From Amphirosellinia nigrospora (lineage: Eukaryota; Ascomycota; Sordariomycetes; Xylariales; Xylariaceae), in contig SCHM01000001.1 in the NCBI GenBank assembly GCA_004123355.1, positions 12,844,193 to 12,908,192 of the forward strand: a stretch of DNA of 64,000 nt, given 5' to 3'. Positions 24,763 to 37,560 of this stretch are shown here, piece by piece. The notes under the pieces were generated by a model that saw only the letters and a list, made by a program, of their open reading frames with translations, ran no database searches and was not told where the DNA came from. A program made the translations under genes and the position numbers. Numbering within the stretch: the stretch's first letter is position 1; each line of letters begins with the position of its first letter.

Positions 24763-25930
24763 CTTGCTTGGATACGTATAAGTCAACCTAAATTCAGCTA
24801 CGGTTGAGAAACCCTTGCCGACTTCTAACGAGGCAGTTCTTGGGCCCTAAATTACGGGTTTATGTGCTTCTTATGGTACCTCTATATGCCACGCCCGCCA
24901 TGGCTAAGCCTCCAATCCATTCCTGGAGCAACTTGATCCTTCCCTAGGACTTTTTCCAGAGTCTAGTACAAGGGCTCCCAGTCGGATCAGAGCCAATGTT
25001 ACATTTCAAGTTTCCTGCACTCTCGGAATGATTAGTGTAGATGCGCTCACATTGGCGATCGAGTATCGCAGCGGATATGTTGTACATGGATGGTAACCAT
25101 GGGCTTCACTTACACCGTTCCACTCACCAACCTTGTACCATGTTCAAGTCAGAGGGGCGGTCAGATTTTAAGCATGATCAACATGACTTTGCCTATAAGA
25201 TCAGCAATATGACATTTGATCCCCCAACTTCTGGACCCCGGCTCCCTCTACACTCGCATTTCTCGTGGCTAACCCTCTGGGACCGTTTCAGATGAGAATT
25301 TCTCATGATTGAGATGGCTTCCACTTGGAGATCATCTGTTTGAATCGCTTCGCCGCGAAATATAAATAGGCCCAGGCATAAGGTTCTCGAAGAATATGAA
25401 ACTTCTCGAAGGAACATGTAGAAGAGGAGCATTATGCAATGCGATGCGCGCGATGTTACCTAACCCATACCGGTAGTTGGTGTTTAACTTACGAATTAGG
25501 CATATTAGGTGAGATTGAATCTCAAAGGGCCCGAGACTACTGCAGATCTCCCAAACTTTGCCTGACCCAACCCCGTTGAACAACCAATTATGCCACTACG
25601 GTTGAACTTAGACACTCTGCCAGGTGAAGGATTCATAGCGACGGCGAAGGAGTTTTATTCATACCCGAGCATGTCATGTCGGTAGTTACATTACAGGCTA
25701 CCCTGGGGACACCAGGATCGCTGCTGTAGCCAATTCATCGTAACTCTGCGTTAACATGATTCGCCAAGCTCAAGCGAAATCTAGGAAACGGAACACGATG
25801 CGCCCACTAGAAATTCATTTCCGCGTCATCTAACTGTAGTGTTATGTGTCGCAGCGTATAGCTAACAAGCTAGCACGTGAACAGGTGAAGAGGCCAGAAT
25901 TCCGTTACCCATAGACAACCACTCAATCAC
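24763..25930. other. intergenic, no supported gene
   Basis: About 1.2 kb upstream of the permease. It should hold its promoter; no ORF with recognisable features was found. Confidence 0.4.
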
Positions 25931-26458
25931 CTAAAGCCCATGGTGTGTATGACGGCTTTGGCGCCAGCATCGACGAGCTCCCCAGTCGGATCTACAGTAA
26001 CGGTACACCGCCTTACGAATGCGACGGGACTGCAATAGTGCCGACAGCATAACAATGCGGTCTAAATCTGTTGTCACATTCAACCCGCTTGGAATCCATA
26101 GAGGGCGACCGGGGTCGCATTGACAACGTACCCCACTTGACGACGATGAGCTTACCCAATATTGCCCGGGCGTGGTTTCGAGGGCGGTAGGTGAGGGGGC
26201 CCTTGAAAGACTCTCACATGATTGCAGGCGCTGCCTCATTCCTTTCCTGGATGACTTTCATGCCTTGGTTGGCAAATGTCCAGATGCTGACGGATCCGAT
26301 TTAAAGACATGTTGGGAGCCATTGAATGTCTCAATGACTAAACAGATGAGATCGAAAGTTATGGCATAGTAATCGAGAGTTGCCAAGCAAAACTTATCAT
26401 AGGCCTCATCATTCGCCAAACAGGCCGAGATCTCATCGAGAGACACAATCGCAAACAT
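25931..26458 (-). pseudogene. possible remnant of a fungal regulator-like gene
   Basis: On the minus strand two adjacent open pieces read like coding sequence: a helix-rich segment with DEISACLANDEAYDKF and ITFDLICLVIETFNG, then a piece with LDRIVMLSALLQSRRIRK. The order and helical nature recall the C-terminal region of AflR-type regulators, but no zinc cluster was found upstream and frames change repeatedly. I cannot identify it. It may be a decayed gene or chance open frames; confidence is low. Confidence 0.2.
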
Positions 26459-26946
26459 ACACGTAGATGGCCGAGAGTGCTCAGGAGGATGAAGTGGTGC
26501 GCGCGGAGGTCTGCATTGGCGGAGTTGAAGCTATCGTCAAGCCGAGACGTCCCCTCACTCCATATCTAAAAGCTTCCGATAGCAATCATGATGATGTTCG
26601 AGGTTGCAAATAGTCCAGTCACCCTGATGCCTAGTCCCTTACTCTGTCCGCGAAAGCCTATTGCTCGCCTATTGCTCGCCAGCCCTTCGACGTTCCTCCC
26701 ACCTAACGATAAACTCAATGTCTCTGTCATGTTGGGAGGCTGGGACATAGAGCCATCGAATAGTCCTCACTCCAGCTACGATTTGGCATGAAGGTCTCGA
26801 GTAGGTACTGGAACTCAGCGTTAGCTATGGGCAATTTGAAACGGTGTGAAAGATTTTACAAAGGGGTGAGAGGCTTCCAAGACATAATTCTCGTCTTAAA
26901 AGTGGCCATTCCACTCTCGATCTGGGTAATATAGGAAGGAACGGCT

Positions 26947-27794
26947 TTAATAATTACGCACATAATTATCTCGATGGTATGGGAAGTCGAGCGAAGGCGG
27001 CCCACTCCGTACGAGAAAGGCATCCGTTCCTGAATTGACGTCTTTTTCGGTCATCCGAAACCGCCGGCGCTTATTCCCCTTGTTTGCGGCATGGCGCCGG
27101 ATCGACCTTGTAGTCGAATCAAGGTGAGCTTCCAGCAAGCGAGCATGCCAGAGAGGACTATGCAGTGCCTTTCGTACGATATTTGCTTGGGCATTAATGA
27201 TGGCCTGGTTCCATTCTGGAAATTTCCCTCTGGGAACCATTGGAATGGGCTCGCCTTTGTCAAGATGCTCCTGCCAGTGGGCGAAGTCAACGGTGATGCC
27301 GAGCGCAAACCATCTCAGCGTGCAGGTGAGGCACGTGCACACTTCTGTAGGCTCAGGGGATTTGATATGTTGATATGGCTTTCTGTGGATTGTTAGGATT
27401 TCTTGGCGCTCTGGGTCTGCAGGTAATGATGAACAGCTGGGTCGACATTTGCGAGCAACACTGGCAATCGAAAGCACTGCTCCAAGCAAGAATAACGCAG
27501 TTTCAACACGGCCCGGACAATACAAGTCTCTTCCTGGTTGATGAAAGAGTTCATTGATTTGCTCGTCCGTAGTAGTCTGAAGAGGTCACTGGGTTGGAGA
27601 AGAGTCAAGATTTCCATGACCAGTTCATAGGGTAATATACTGAGGAACCCATGAGTGGAATCTTTTGATTTCATAGCTTTCTTCGTCCGCTTCTTCCGAG
27701 CACGCTCCGTACGCTTCGAACGGAGAGTCAGGGCCTCGGTCTTATCTTCTAGTACGCCCAGTTCCTCATCCTCGAAAACATCGATCTTAGGCAT
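26947..27794 (-). CDS. F-box domain protein (one frame break)
   Basis: Single-exon gene. After a charged N-terminus (acidic stretch, then a Lys/Arg-rich segment that may be a nuclear signal), residues 50-95 form an F-box: FLSILPYELVMEILTLLQPS followed by LFRLLRTSKSMNSFI. F-box proteins bind Skp1 and recruit substrates to SCF ubiquitin ligases; the C-terminal part, with CTCLTCTLRW and a positively charged tail, would be the substrate-binding portion and has no known repeat. This arrangement (F-box, then a Cys-rich 'CTCxxC' segment) is common in a large family of filamentous ascomycete F-box proteins. At 27417-27422 the frame changes as if one G were missing; with it the CDS is 849 nt (282 aa). 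Confidence 0.75.
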
Positions 27795-28118
27795 GGTAAC
27801 TTCTAATGAACGGAGCCTACGGCTTGGGATTTTCTCCTTGATATAACAGCCACATTGACAGTCGATGGCATAAGTATACTCTTGCCGGGCTCTAGGTAGC
27901 TGGGCGAGTGGGGGCAGCCTTACCCTACTACACCATTTATAGTTTGGTCTAATCCAATTCGGGTTAATTCTTATAAAGTTATCGGGGTTCTCATCCCCGG
28001 CCGGAGATAACCTGTCCCCGTACCTAGGTACCTAACCTACTGGAGGTCATCCCACCTGAGAATCTCAAGAACAACTAAAGACTTGTGAGACTCGTCGCGA
28101 TGCAAATGCGTTCTCAGA

Positions 28119-29705
28119 ATGGATGAACATGATAACAACCGAAACCCGGCCTTTGATTCTCGTAGTACTATATCAGGCAGGCGCCGGCAGACTTTTACCG
28201 ATCCCTCTCGACTTTCGCGCCACGCGATCTGGCTCGTTCTCTTCCTCTTGCTCCTTGTCAACCTGACAAATGGCATCTCCAATATCCCGCTGAATCGGCT
28301 ACTCGAAAGACGCCTCTGTCGAACATATTATGACTCCGACCAAGATGTAGATGAGGCGCGTTGCAAGGTAGATAGCGTACAGCAACAGCTGGCCTGGATC
28401 ATGGGCGGTTTTGAAACGCTTTGGATTGTCGGTGGTAAGTGCATTCTAACAAATGCACGTCTCTTCTAACAGGGTCGGCGCTAATGTGCTATAAAGACTT
28501 CGTGATGACGATACCACTTACTTTTTTGTCTGAGAGATACGGTCGAAAGAGAATTTTAATGTTAAACCTCGCTCCCCGATTCTTCATGTTATTCTGGACT
28601 CTTGCCGTCGCCTATTTTGAAGACTATCTCCGCCACGAGCCGCAATTGCGGGCGCTTCTCTTTCTGTGCTTGGCGGCGATACAGTATTCAACTCCCTCAT
28701 CTATGGGCTCGCAGCTAGAATAACAGAGGATGGTATAACTCGGTTCGTGACTTGATTCACTACCCGCCTTCGTAACTAATGCCTCCCACGTCTCAGAGCG
28801 ATCTACTTCAGTAGAATGACAGCCTTGACTTCTGTAGTCGGCTTCCTCAGCCCCGCTATAGCAGCAGCGGCCATGACTATACAACTATCTCTACCATTCT
28901 GGCTGGGAATCATCTTTCTCTTTCTGGCGCTTCCTACCATAATGCTATTGCCAGCTGACGATGGTATACCGGACGATACGAGTGATGCGCGACGTCCATT
29001 GATCTCCTCGCCCACCTTAAAAGCTCAAGCTTCTCGCGCGTCATTCATTGCTTCTGTTGTCGATCGTGTGTATTCTCTAGTATCCACCGTAGCAAATTCA
29101 CAACTCGCATTGCTACTTTTATCAATGTTCCTCACTAGTCTAGCAAGTGCAGACACGAAATTACTTGCTCAATACATATCAAAAAGATATCATTGGACCT
29201 TCGCATCAGCGGGATACCTGCTCTCAGCAAAGGCCGTAGTCAACTTCGTTTTGTTAACATTTGTGGTTCCGTTCTTTCTAGCCACCCAGGGGCAATCTCA
29301 GTCTCTCTCTGATGGCCCAATGTCCGCTACGCACGGTTTTGCCTGATATCCTCCGTCCTTGGTGCTTTTGCCATCGGCATTTCAAGCTTCATTTGGGAAC
29401 TGATCCCCAGCCTTGCGATATACGCCCTTGGCGTACCGTTGTCCATCTTTACGCTATCGCTTGCAAACTCACCAAACTTGTGGGTGCGTGCACAGAGTGG
29501 CGAGTCCAACGGAAGTGACACGCAGAGTCGCGTCTTATCTATTGTCATGATGGTAAAAACCCTCGGGTCGCTTGTTGGGGCACCTTTGATGGCAACATTG
29601 TGGTATTATGGCATCCAAGTTTCTTTCTATGGCAGCCCATACATTGCGTCATCGCTCATCTATCTTTCTGCATGGTGTGTTTTTTGGAACATCAGACTAG
29701 ACTGA
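28119..29705 (+). CDS. MFS transporter (two frame breaks)
   Basis: Major facilitator with about 12 hydrophobic segments. Exons 28119-28434, 28473-28732 and 28799-29705. The short polar N-terminus precedes helix 1 (AIWLVLFLLLLVNLTN); the loop between helices 2 and 3 carries the family motif LSERYGRKRI. A long central loop (LLPADDGIPDD) separates the two halves, and the C-terminal half includes MVKTLGSLVGAPLMATLWYY. The frame slips by one base near 28665 and near 29305-29315; with two bases added the CDS is 1485 nt (494 aa). The sequence is typical of fungal MFS proteins of unknown substrate that appear near secondary metabolism genes; no cluster enzymes lie beside it here. The exon 3 acceptor could be either of two overlapping AG sites; the second keeps frame. 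Confidence 0.8.
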
Positions 29706-30233
29706 GATCCACACACGTTCCAGTAGGTAAATAAGGTAGAGTTGCATCAAATGATTGAGATGAGATGGTTGATTTCGACACGGTACAGGTAGAATTGGCG
29801 CACAGTTTGAGACATCTCTGTAGCACTCATTTTAGCAGTGCCAAGATGGCATAATTTCTTTTTTCTCTTTTTTCTGCCGATTTCCGGTGGAACAGGTACA
29901 ATTTACCAACCTACCAGTGACGTTATGATGCACAAGTGGCCAATAGCAGCTGCGCCATCCAATAACGTTTGTGCTCATCAGGGAAAAGCTATCCCATAAG
30001 CTTCCACTAAAGGTACCACCATGCCATACCATAAGATTTAGGTTGGTAGATACCATTGGGCGCCACATCACAACACCTGTGCATTCCACCTTTGCAAAAC
30101 CGAAATCTATCATTGCCTCAACAAAACATCAATCACTTGATCAAAACCTACCCCGGTGCTGGCTGGTGTTCAATCTGAAGGTTTTGTTGCGGCTTCGTAG
30201 CCGTGTTCTCCGTAGCAGCATACCTTTCTCACC
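29706..30233. other. intergenic between MFS gene and PNS1
   Basis: About 530 bases, likely 3' UTR of the MFS gene and the PNS1 promoter and leader. No other feature seen. Confidence 0.4.
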
Positions 30234-32254
30234 ATGTCTACACAACCGCCCCACGGCGAAGCCGCCGGCTACTATAACAATATAATAATAACAACAGCAA
30301 CCAGGAACCCGCCAATCCTTATGGCTATTCCCAACAGCCGCAACAGCAACAGTATGACGGTGCACCGCCACCCCAGTATTCTGAAAAGCCCATGTTTGAT
30401 CAGGCATTCAAAGTAGAGAGGCCCAAATACAACGATCTTTGGGCTGGCATCCTCTTCCTTCTCGTTTGCGCAGGCTTTGTTGCGGTCTCCGGCCTCGCAA
30501 TTCACGGCTATGGTATGTATGCCCACTGAGTTTCATTTGTTGGCCCAATTCACGATTGGCACTGGCTGGATCAGCACTCAAGAAAAACATCCCTATTTGC
30601 ACCTGCTAACTCTACAATAGCTTCTGAAAAGGGCACATATGGCAATGGAATTTACGACTCCAATTCCCGTGCCGGGCTGAACACGAACACAATTGTCCTG
30701 TTTGCCTTCATCCTGGCTGTCGCCGTTGTCTTCAGCTATAGTTATGTGCTTCTCGCCAGAACTTTCCCCCGGACTTTCATCTGGGTGACAGGTATACATA
30801 CATCCGGACCATAAGCTCTTAGAACCCTGCTAAATAGCCTGTAGGCATACTCAATATCGTTTTCGGCTTGGTCACGGCTATCTACATGCTTTACCGGCAT
30901 TACTGGTCAGGCGGCATCGTATTCCTCATATTCACCGCGTTCTGGATCTTCGCCTTCATTGTCAGTTTATTTCTTGTAAAAGACTATACCAGCAGCTTAC
31001 ATGATATAGACATGGATACCTCGTATTCCTTTCAGCGCTCTCATGCTTCAGACGACTGTAGACATCTCTAAAAGCTACGGCCATGTGTTTTTGGTGAGCT
31101 TCTTGGCCGGGATACTTGGAGCCGCCTTTGCAGCATATTTCTCGGTGACTTTCGTCGCCGTGTACGCCAAGTACAGTCCCAACGGCGGCAACCCGGCATG
31201 CTCAACTGGAGGCGGTGGCTGTAGTAATGGCAAAGTTATTGGTCTTTGGTCTTCATCACATTCGCCTCTTATGTAAGTTACCAGATACAGCCCACGCCCG
31301 AAACCCAGGCCCGCATGACGATATAGTGCCATGAGCCAAGACCATTACCCGAAATTCTTTTTCCTTGAAGTTATTCGCGGCTAACCCAATTGCTGCTCAG
31401 TGGATATCTGAAGTTCTGAAGAATGTGACGCACACTACTATTTCAGGGTCTTTGGATCCTGGTACTTCTTCAAACCTGCAGAGCAACCAAGAGCAGTTAC
31501 TAGAGGAGCCTTGAAACGATCCCTCACCTACTCCTTTGGATCTATTTCGCTCGGGTCGTTGGTGGTAGCCATCATCAACTTTCTGCGCCAGCTCTGTTCT
31601 ATCGCCCGCCAAAATGAAATGGCCCAAGGCAACATCGTCGCTTCAATCCTATTCATAGTCCTCGGTTGCCTCATTGGCATTCTAGATTGGGCTGTCCAAT
31701 TCCTCAACCGATACGCATTCTCGTATATTGCTCTGTACGGCAAACCTTATATCGCCGCGGCCAAAGACACCTGGACCATGATCAAGCAACGAGGAATTGA
31801 TGCTCTCGTCAATGAATGTCTCCTTGGTCCGGTGTTCTCAATGGGAGCAACGTTTGTTGGGTTTGCTTGCGCCCTATTGGCACACTTGTACTTGGTAAGA
31901 CTCATGCGTTTTTCGCTTTACGATTCTCTATGGGGCCCAGAACTTACCATATTGTACTTCTAGGAATACACCGATCCGACATACAACAGCAATGGCGCTT
32001 ATACACCTGGTAAGCAGAGAATGAGATCAATTGTCAGACGTATGCTAACCGTCTTTTGTGCAGTGGTGGACGCATTCGCTTTTCTCATCGGCTTACAAAT
32101 CTGCAACGTATTCACTACACCTCTTGCTTCTGGAGTGGATACCATCTTCGTGGCCGCCGCTTGGGATCCAGTGAAGATGATGGAGAACCACCCTGACTTA
32201 TATGATGCCATGGTGCGCGTGTACCCGCAGGTACAGACGGCTATTCATGCCTAA
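30234..32254 (+). CDS. PNS1: choline transporter-like protein Pns1 (CTL/SLC44 family)
   Basis: Multi-pass plasma-membrane protein of the choline transporter-like family; yeast PNS1 is the founding fungal member, though its substrate is not settled. Exons 30234-30512, 30621-30791, 30845-30960, 31010-31272, 31401-31894, 31964-32009, 32064-32254. The N-terminal tail is rich in Asn, Gln and Pro; hydrophobic segments follow (GILFLLVCAGFVAVSGLAIH, then TNTIVLFAFILAVAVVFSYS). Conserved CTL features are WIPRIPFSALML, GSWYFF, the long FGSISLGSLVVAIINFLR segment and the C-terminal VDAFAFLIGLQICNVFTTPL. One base seems missing at three sites: in the Asn-codon run near 30288, near 31240 and in a G run near 31445. 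With these the CDS is 1563 nt (520 aa), close to yeast Pns1. Exon 3 uses a GTCAGT donor. Confidence 0.9.
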
Positions 32255-33199
32255 TTGCCGCGCGTATGTGAAAAAGGTATGGCTAAACCCCTAACTTAGA
32301 AATTATATCGGCGGACCACAAAACGCATGATCACTACATCACTTGCGGGAGGCGGCAAAAGACGGCGACAAATCGTCAGTAGCAGACAGGCCGTTTTCAC
32401 GTAACGTACTACCTTGTAATTGATATTACGCACCTAATATTAAAACTTTATTTAATCGACTCATTTCATAAGCTGCTCCTACGTTACCGCTTCTTACTGT
32501 GTCAGAATAGACCGACCTCCTCTTTCCCGCCCCAGTGTTAGTAATATTCTGTACTCGAGTGAGAGGACATCAACATTCCTATAATTATGGACATTATATT
32601 CACAGTGACTTGGAACAAATCTGTGCCTAAAGATGGGATGTAAGTTATATATACCTCTCAAGTTCTTGATCACCCAGCTTGATTTAAGCAGACTATATCT
32701 ACGAAAGAGATCCGGAGTAGATATTTAAAGCATCGGTACTTATAAAGATTGATCGATGTAGGCGAATAACACCGGACCACTCGGTTCAACGTGTCCGTCC
32801 GACAGTGTGAGCACGCTGCAAGTGTTGCGGATGCGGAGCTTGGAGCCATTTAGCACCAATCTGGAGCATGATTTCATGAGGGTTTCGGAAGCTTCTAGGC
32901 ACTATCATGGCCTAAATTGGGAATCCCACGCTCCAAAATTTACCAAACTAGAAGAGCATGGTCTCAAGAATTCCCTTTTCAGCCAAGAAGTTGTTTAGAA
33001 ACTTACTAATCGGGCTCAAAATGGAGATAACTAATGCCGACTACTCCATGTCTCGGAGTGCGGTGCTTACCTAACTTTCAGCCCCTCACTACACAAAACC
33101 AATGAGACCGGACACACAAGCAATTGACGTTCAACTTACATTTCCAAGCTTCATTCACCTTTAAGAATCATTCGAAGTCCGTCACAGCAATTGATCAAA
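32255..33199. other. intergenic, no supported gene
   Basis: About 0.95 kb. Short open frames only; nothing recognised. Confidence 0.45.
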
Positions 33200-33663
33200 A
33201 TGGCAGGAATCTACCACATCGTCCAATTCAAATTCAAGGCACTGCTCCCACCGGATGAGGTGAAAGCTGTGAGTAGTCTAATCGTGGGTGGGGTAAGGTA
33301 TCATCTCGGGCGTTTGGCTGACGATGTCTGGTATGAGCAGGCCTGCGATGCAATGCTCGCGCTGGGCGAGAAGTGCCTACATCCCACCTCCAAAGCGGCA
33401 TACGTGAAGATGCTAGGTGGAGGGAAGGACAACAGCATAGAGGGTCGACAGGTGCGTCCACCTATCTATCTACAACCTCCGAAGCCGAGACTAACTTACA
33501 ACGATAGAATGGCTTCACGCATTGCTTCGTCGCCAAGTTCGAGAACGAGGAGGACAGGAAGTATTACGTCGAAAGCGATCCCGCCCACCGCGCCTTCGTT
33601 GAGAGCTTGCTCGACAAGGTTGATGGGGTTCAGGTTCTAGACTTCACACCTGGGGAGTTCTAA
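33200..33663 (+). CDS. stress-responsive dimeric alpha/beta-barrel (Dabb) domain protein
   Basis: Intact three-exon gene: 33200-33268, 33341-33451, 33508-33663; 336 nt, 111 aa. The start MAGIYHIVQFKFKALLPPDE gives the first beta strand of the Dabb fold with the conserved His, and FTHCFVAKFENEEDRKYY near the middle is the second half-motif, followed by the usual C-terminal strand VQVLDF. Dabb proteins are small dimeric barrels; some are induced by stress in plants and others are cyclases or decarboxylases in polyketide pathways. No catalytic role can be assigned here. Length and layout are normal for fungal members. An in-frame ATG three codons upstream is possible but less likely. No frame break. 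Confidence 0.85.
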
Positions 33664-34642
33664 ATCATACACCCGCAGACACGGCGATGAGGTGATGAAT
33701 GAGGGAGATTTCAGATATATGGGACAAGCAAAATTGTTTCTAAAGAGGCGATAGATACCTGTGTAATAGCACAATACGACTCTTCGCAAAGGGCAGATTG
33801 TTTGCTACCTTAGGTACCTTGGGCACTTACACCGTACGTATTAAGGTAGGGATGTCTATCAGAGGTGTGAGGAGGGCATGCGTCGCGGAACCCCGCACTA
33901 CGGCGGACGGGGCTCGCTGTAGCTCCACCAGGATGATCACTATTCAGTGGCGATACGTCATCTCCCGCTTGACTCACCTCACTAATCAACCTATCTGATT
34001 GGAACGCGTGCGGCAGCTTCCTTCAGCCAAAGCGTGCTATACGACACATCGCCTCCCTACCTGACTTTATAGACAAACTTTACCTACCTACCTTACATCA
34101 GAGCCTGAGACCCCGGGTAAGATAGATAAGACAGTACTTGCAGCCCAAAGTTGGACCGACTCGCAGAGACCATTCATGTGATAACCCATCGCTGGCGGCG
34201 CGCGTATTTCTGTTTATCGTCTCTGAACTCTACACGTTTGGGATTGCAATCATCATACCACAAACCTGTTCAAGAATCAGACCAACGCCCGCATTATCAC
34301 ATCACACATCTCACTTATCTTATAGCACCCTTCGCACCCTAGCTGCATTTCTCGATAACACCCACACGCCCCTTGCCTTAGTCTCGAGTCTTCTTGTTCT
34401 TGCACTTGTTCTTGTCCTTCGCCTCATCGATCGCACCTAGAAACGCCTTTTTTGTTGCCCCGGCAAGCTCTGTTCTGCTTTGTTCCGATATCCGTCCGGG
34501 CCTTAGAACGCTGGATTGATCCGCTCAGAGCTCGCGACACTTCGAGCTGGACCGTACGAATCACCTACTTCATCCTCTCCGAGAGCCCGACACACCAACG
34601 GAAGAGCTGGTTTCAAGGTCTATCAAATATCAACCGCCAACC
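33664..34642. other. intergenic, pyrimidine-rich leader at its end
   Basis: About 1 kb. The last 350 bases are C/T-rich on the plus strand, like a fungal promoter and leader. No gene recognised. Confidence 0.4.
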
Positions 34643-35862
34643 ATGCCACCCCAGCAAGCAGGCCCAATGCTCATCAACATCCCTCCTCCGCCCTCCAATC
34701 CGGATACGCCGAGTGACATGCCGTACGTGATCCCTCATTACCCTTCCTCTCTCGCCCAGTCGCAGGGAAGCTAATTACCATTAATATCCACCACAGTGGT
34801 ACACCCAACAGCGGCACCACATCCATGTCCGCCCTCTCAACCACTGCCATTAAAGACGGCCACCGTGGCCATGCCCATCTAGCTCGCGCGGCCCAAAGGC
34901 CATGGCCATCACCCCTCTACCAACAGCCTCGAAGCTGAACGCGCCGACAGATTAGTCGTCTTGCCGGCCTCGAACGCGTCTCGACTATCCGTGCCGCGAA
35001 CCAAAATCATGCTGCCGATGCCGATGCCAATTCCCCGCAAACAACCCCGACGTCTTCAGGCTTCCCGGCCCAGAACGTACCCGCCGGCCTAACCCCGGCA
35101 TATTTCGACGCAAACGGTCAGCCCACGGCAGTAACCAAGATGAGCACTGTTGGCACCGCCTCCGCGACGGGCAGCGTTGGTGCTCGGACCACGACAGGGT
35201 CTGCTGAACGCTACGAGGCAGATTTGACTGAGGTGGATGAGGATGGTATGAGCACAGATACAAACTACCGCCCAATGGATGTGGACTCGACCTCGGGCGC
35301 TATCGACCCTGTTGACGAGGATTTGGCCAGCCGCTCCGTCGGCGGATTCGAAGACCACATGAGCGACGACGGGACCGCGAGTCTTGTCGGCTTCGGAGAA
35401 GGTGCCAACAGCACCGTCAGCGGTCCCATTTACATCCGCAAGCAGCATCCCGGTGCTGGCCCTGGCGGAATTTGGGGACTGGAGAGAAGCAGCTCAGGCT
35501 TGAGTCAAGAAGCCATGTCTAGGCACCGAGAGACGAGAGATGTTCCTAATAACGATACTCCTGTGAGCTCGACAGCTGTCGCCGAGAGACGCGAGGCTAA
35601 ATACGTTGATGGCGTTGCGATGGAAGGCGGGCATGTAGGTACGGCAGACGACGACATGTTCGTCGATACGACCACCCGTGGACCCGTTCCCATTCAACCC
35701 GGTCAGCACCAGACGAGTGCTCTCCGAGAGGGCGTCGGCGGCCCGGCCGCTCGAGAAGCCGCGGAGCGCATAGTCCGTGAGCGACTCGAGCAGGGAGGGG
35801 AAGGTCAAGGACCGGTACTGGGAAACTCGCAAGGCGGAGAAAGCTTGGCAAGTTTTACTTGA
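34643..35862 (+). CDS. conserved hypothetical acidic, low-complexity protein
   Basis: Exons 34643-34722 and 34797-35862. The N-terminus is Pro-rich (PPQQAGPMLINIPPPPSN), then a Ser/Thr-rich segment, then a short conserved-looking motif around SLEAERADR and SRLAGLERVSTIRA that is read in a shifted frame. The remaining 240 residues are acidic and disordered-looking (VDEDGMSTDTNYRPMDVD; GGFEDHMSDDGTASLVGFGE) and end in a helix rich in Glu and Arg (AAREAAERIVRERLEQ). There are no membrane segments or catalytic motifs. Two small compensating shifts lie between 34900 and 34960. Final length is about 382 aa. I recognise it only as a type of conserved ascomycete protein of unknown function, likely nuclear or cytosolic and regulatory; this is inference from composition. 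Confidence 0.6.
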
Positions 35863-36931
35863 AGACAAAAAGTGATTTGGCTCGTGATGACGGTTTCCCC
35901 CCTATGCCTGGCAGTTTGCCATTGTCATCATTGCTTGTTTCGGCGTTTCGCGGTGGGAAAGGAAAGTGATGGTTGATACTGTATGGGTTTGCTTATTCGG
36001 TAGATTCGGGAGGCGGGCACGTTCACTATGATGAAATCACCAGGCAGGAGCACGGAGTAGGGGATGCTTTGTGGGGTTGCGACTGATTGAAACATTCAAT
36101 TAAACAAAACCAACTGGTTGAGTGTACAATCAAATAAGGAGAGACAAGTGCTCGTGCTCCGTCTATGTTATGTTATCTGGGATCTATCCATCCATACTGC
36201 TGGTTTGAAACGGCTCAGCTACGGCTGGGTGCGCATATGTCTTGCCGTGTTATTCAAAAGCGCGCCGGTGGAAAATGAAGGGTTTGCTGTCTTAGACAAT
36301 GAGTTCAAGTTAATATCCGGTTATGAATGATTGCGTGGCGTGTGAAGTACTAAACCACTCGTCGAGCTGTATTTCAACAATATCATCCGAGGACGTCTCA
36401 CCGGTACGTGTACAAGGATATTGGATGTTACCTTATGTATAGCAAGATTGCCCGCAATGTATAAGTTGTGAAACTATGAATATTCCTCCGAAGGGAAAAA
36501 AAAATTACGAGGGTGGCAAGTAAGATATCGGTGCTAATTATATAACCGTGATGTCTCATGGGAGAATATTAATGGGAATTAGTTCTATTTCCTACCTTAA
36601 TCACATCATGGATGCGTCTCACCTAAGCATGTACCACACACAATTAATTACGAGACACCTACCCACTTACCACCACGTGTGAGAGAGAGAGAAACAGGAC
36701 TGAAGACCTTGGCTCATGGATAGGCTGAGACATGGTCAATTTGTCTCTCCGTCGTGTTCCAGTCCTCGCGTAGTTATACCCAGATATTGTTTGGCTCCCA
36801 TCCAGTCTGTCTCGGAGCTACGTGGATGGGCGGCCATGTGATGCCCCTCGTGTCATTTACACTTTGCCACTATACGCTTCGGAAATCGAGGAAATACGTG
36901 TCATGGATACTCGGCATCGTTCATATAGGCA

Positions 36932-37560
36932 TCAAGAGTGGCGTCGGTTTTTACTAGATCGTGGCTCTCTGACTGCACAACGTGGCAGCACCGTGGCATA
37001 GTCTCTGTTCTCGATTATCCCCGGCCATTCGCTTGTCTCCAGATTTCCATGTAAGTTGAGCAAAAGAGCGTTTCCACCATCTTTCGCCATTAGAACACAC
37101 AAAGGGTTGGTTGCTGAGCTGATCGAGGACATTGAGATGAGCAGGTATGCCAAGATCTTGATAAAATCTTGGGGCTTGTCGAAGATATATCCCCCAACTG
37201 CAACCGTAGCTGCCAGATTGACGAGCGAGTAGCATACGATGCCGCAGAACCGATCAACCAATACAGAGCGAACTAAAAATATCGGTGTTGTGGGCTGGCG
37301 TCGTATCGAGGTACCAGCCGATGCAATGGCACAGCGCAGTTAATTACAATACTCATATTGTAACGTGGCGTTGACATGTAGGATCTGATGGTCGTGGCTA
37401 TCACTTCTGCTTCTTTACTTTGCGTGTTTTGGTGCTTTGATTCAGCTCTCAGCGTTATCGTCTCGATAATGTGTGGTGTCCTTCCTGATATGGCATACAG
37501 CGCTGGTCTGGTCTCTCGTAAGAAAAAAGCAGTGGTCGCTTCAAATCCGAGTCTATACAT
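36932..37560 (-). other. unrecognised hydrophobic open reading frames
   Basis: Two adjacent minus-strand frames (37560-37273 and 37261-36932). The second has two hydrophobic segments (VCYSLVNLAATVAVGGYIF and IKILAYLLISMSSISSATN) that could span a membrane. No domain is recognised, no convincing start or intron links them, and coding character is uncertain. They could be a remnant of a membrane protein. Confidence 0.2.

Noticed and set aside
36932-37560. Confident membrane protein gene
   Set aside because: Hydrophobic segments are present, but there is no family match, start context or intron support, so it is kept only as an unrecognised frame.
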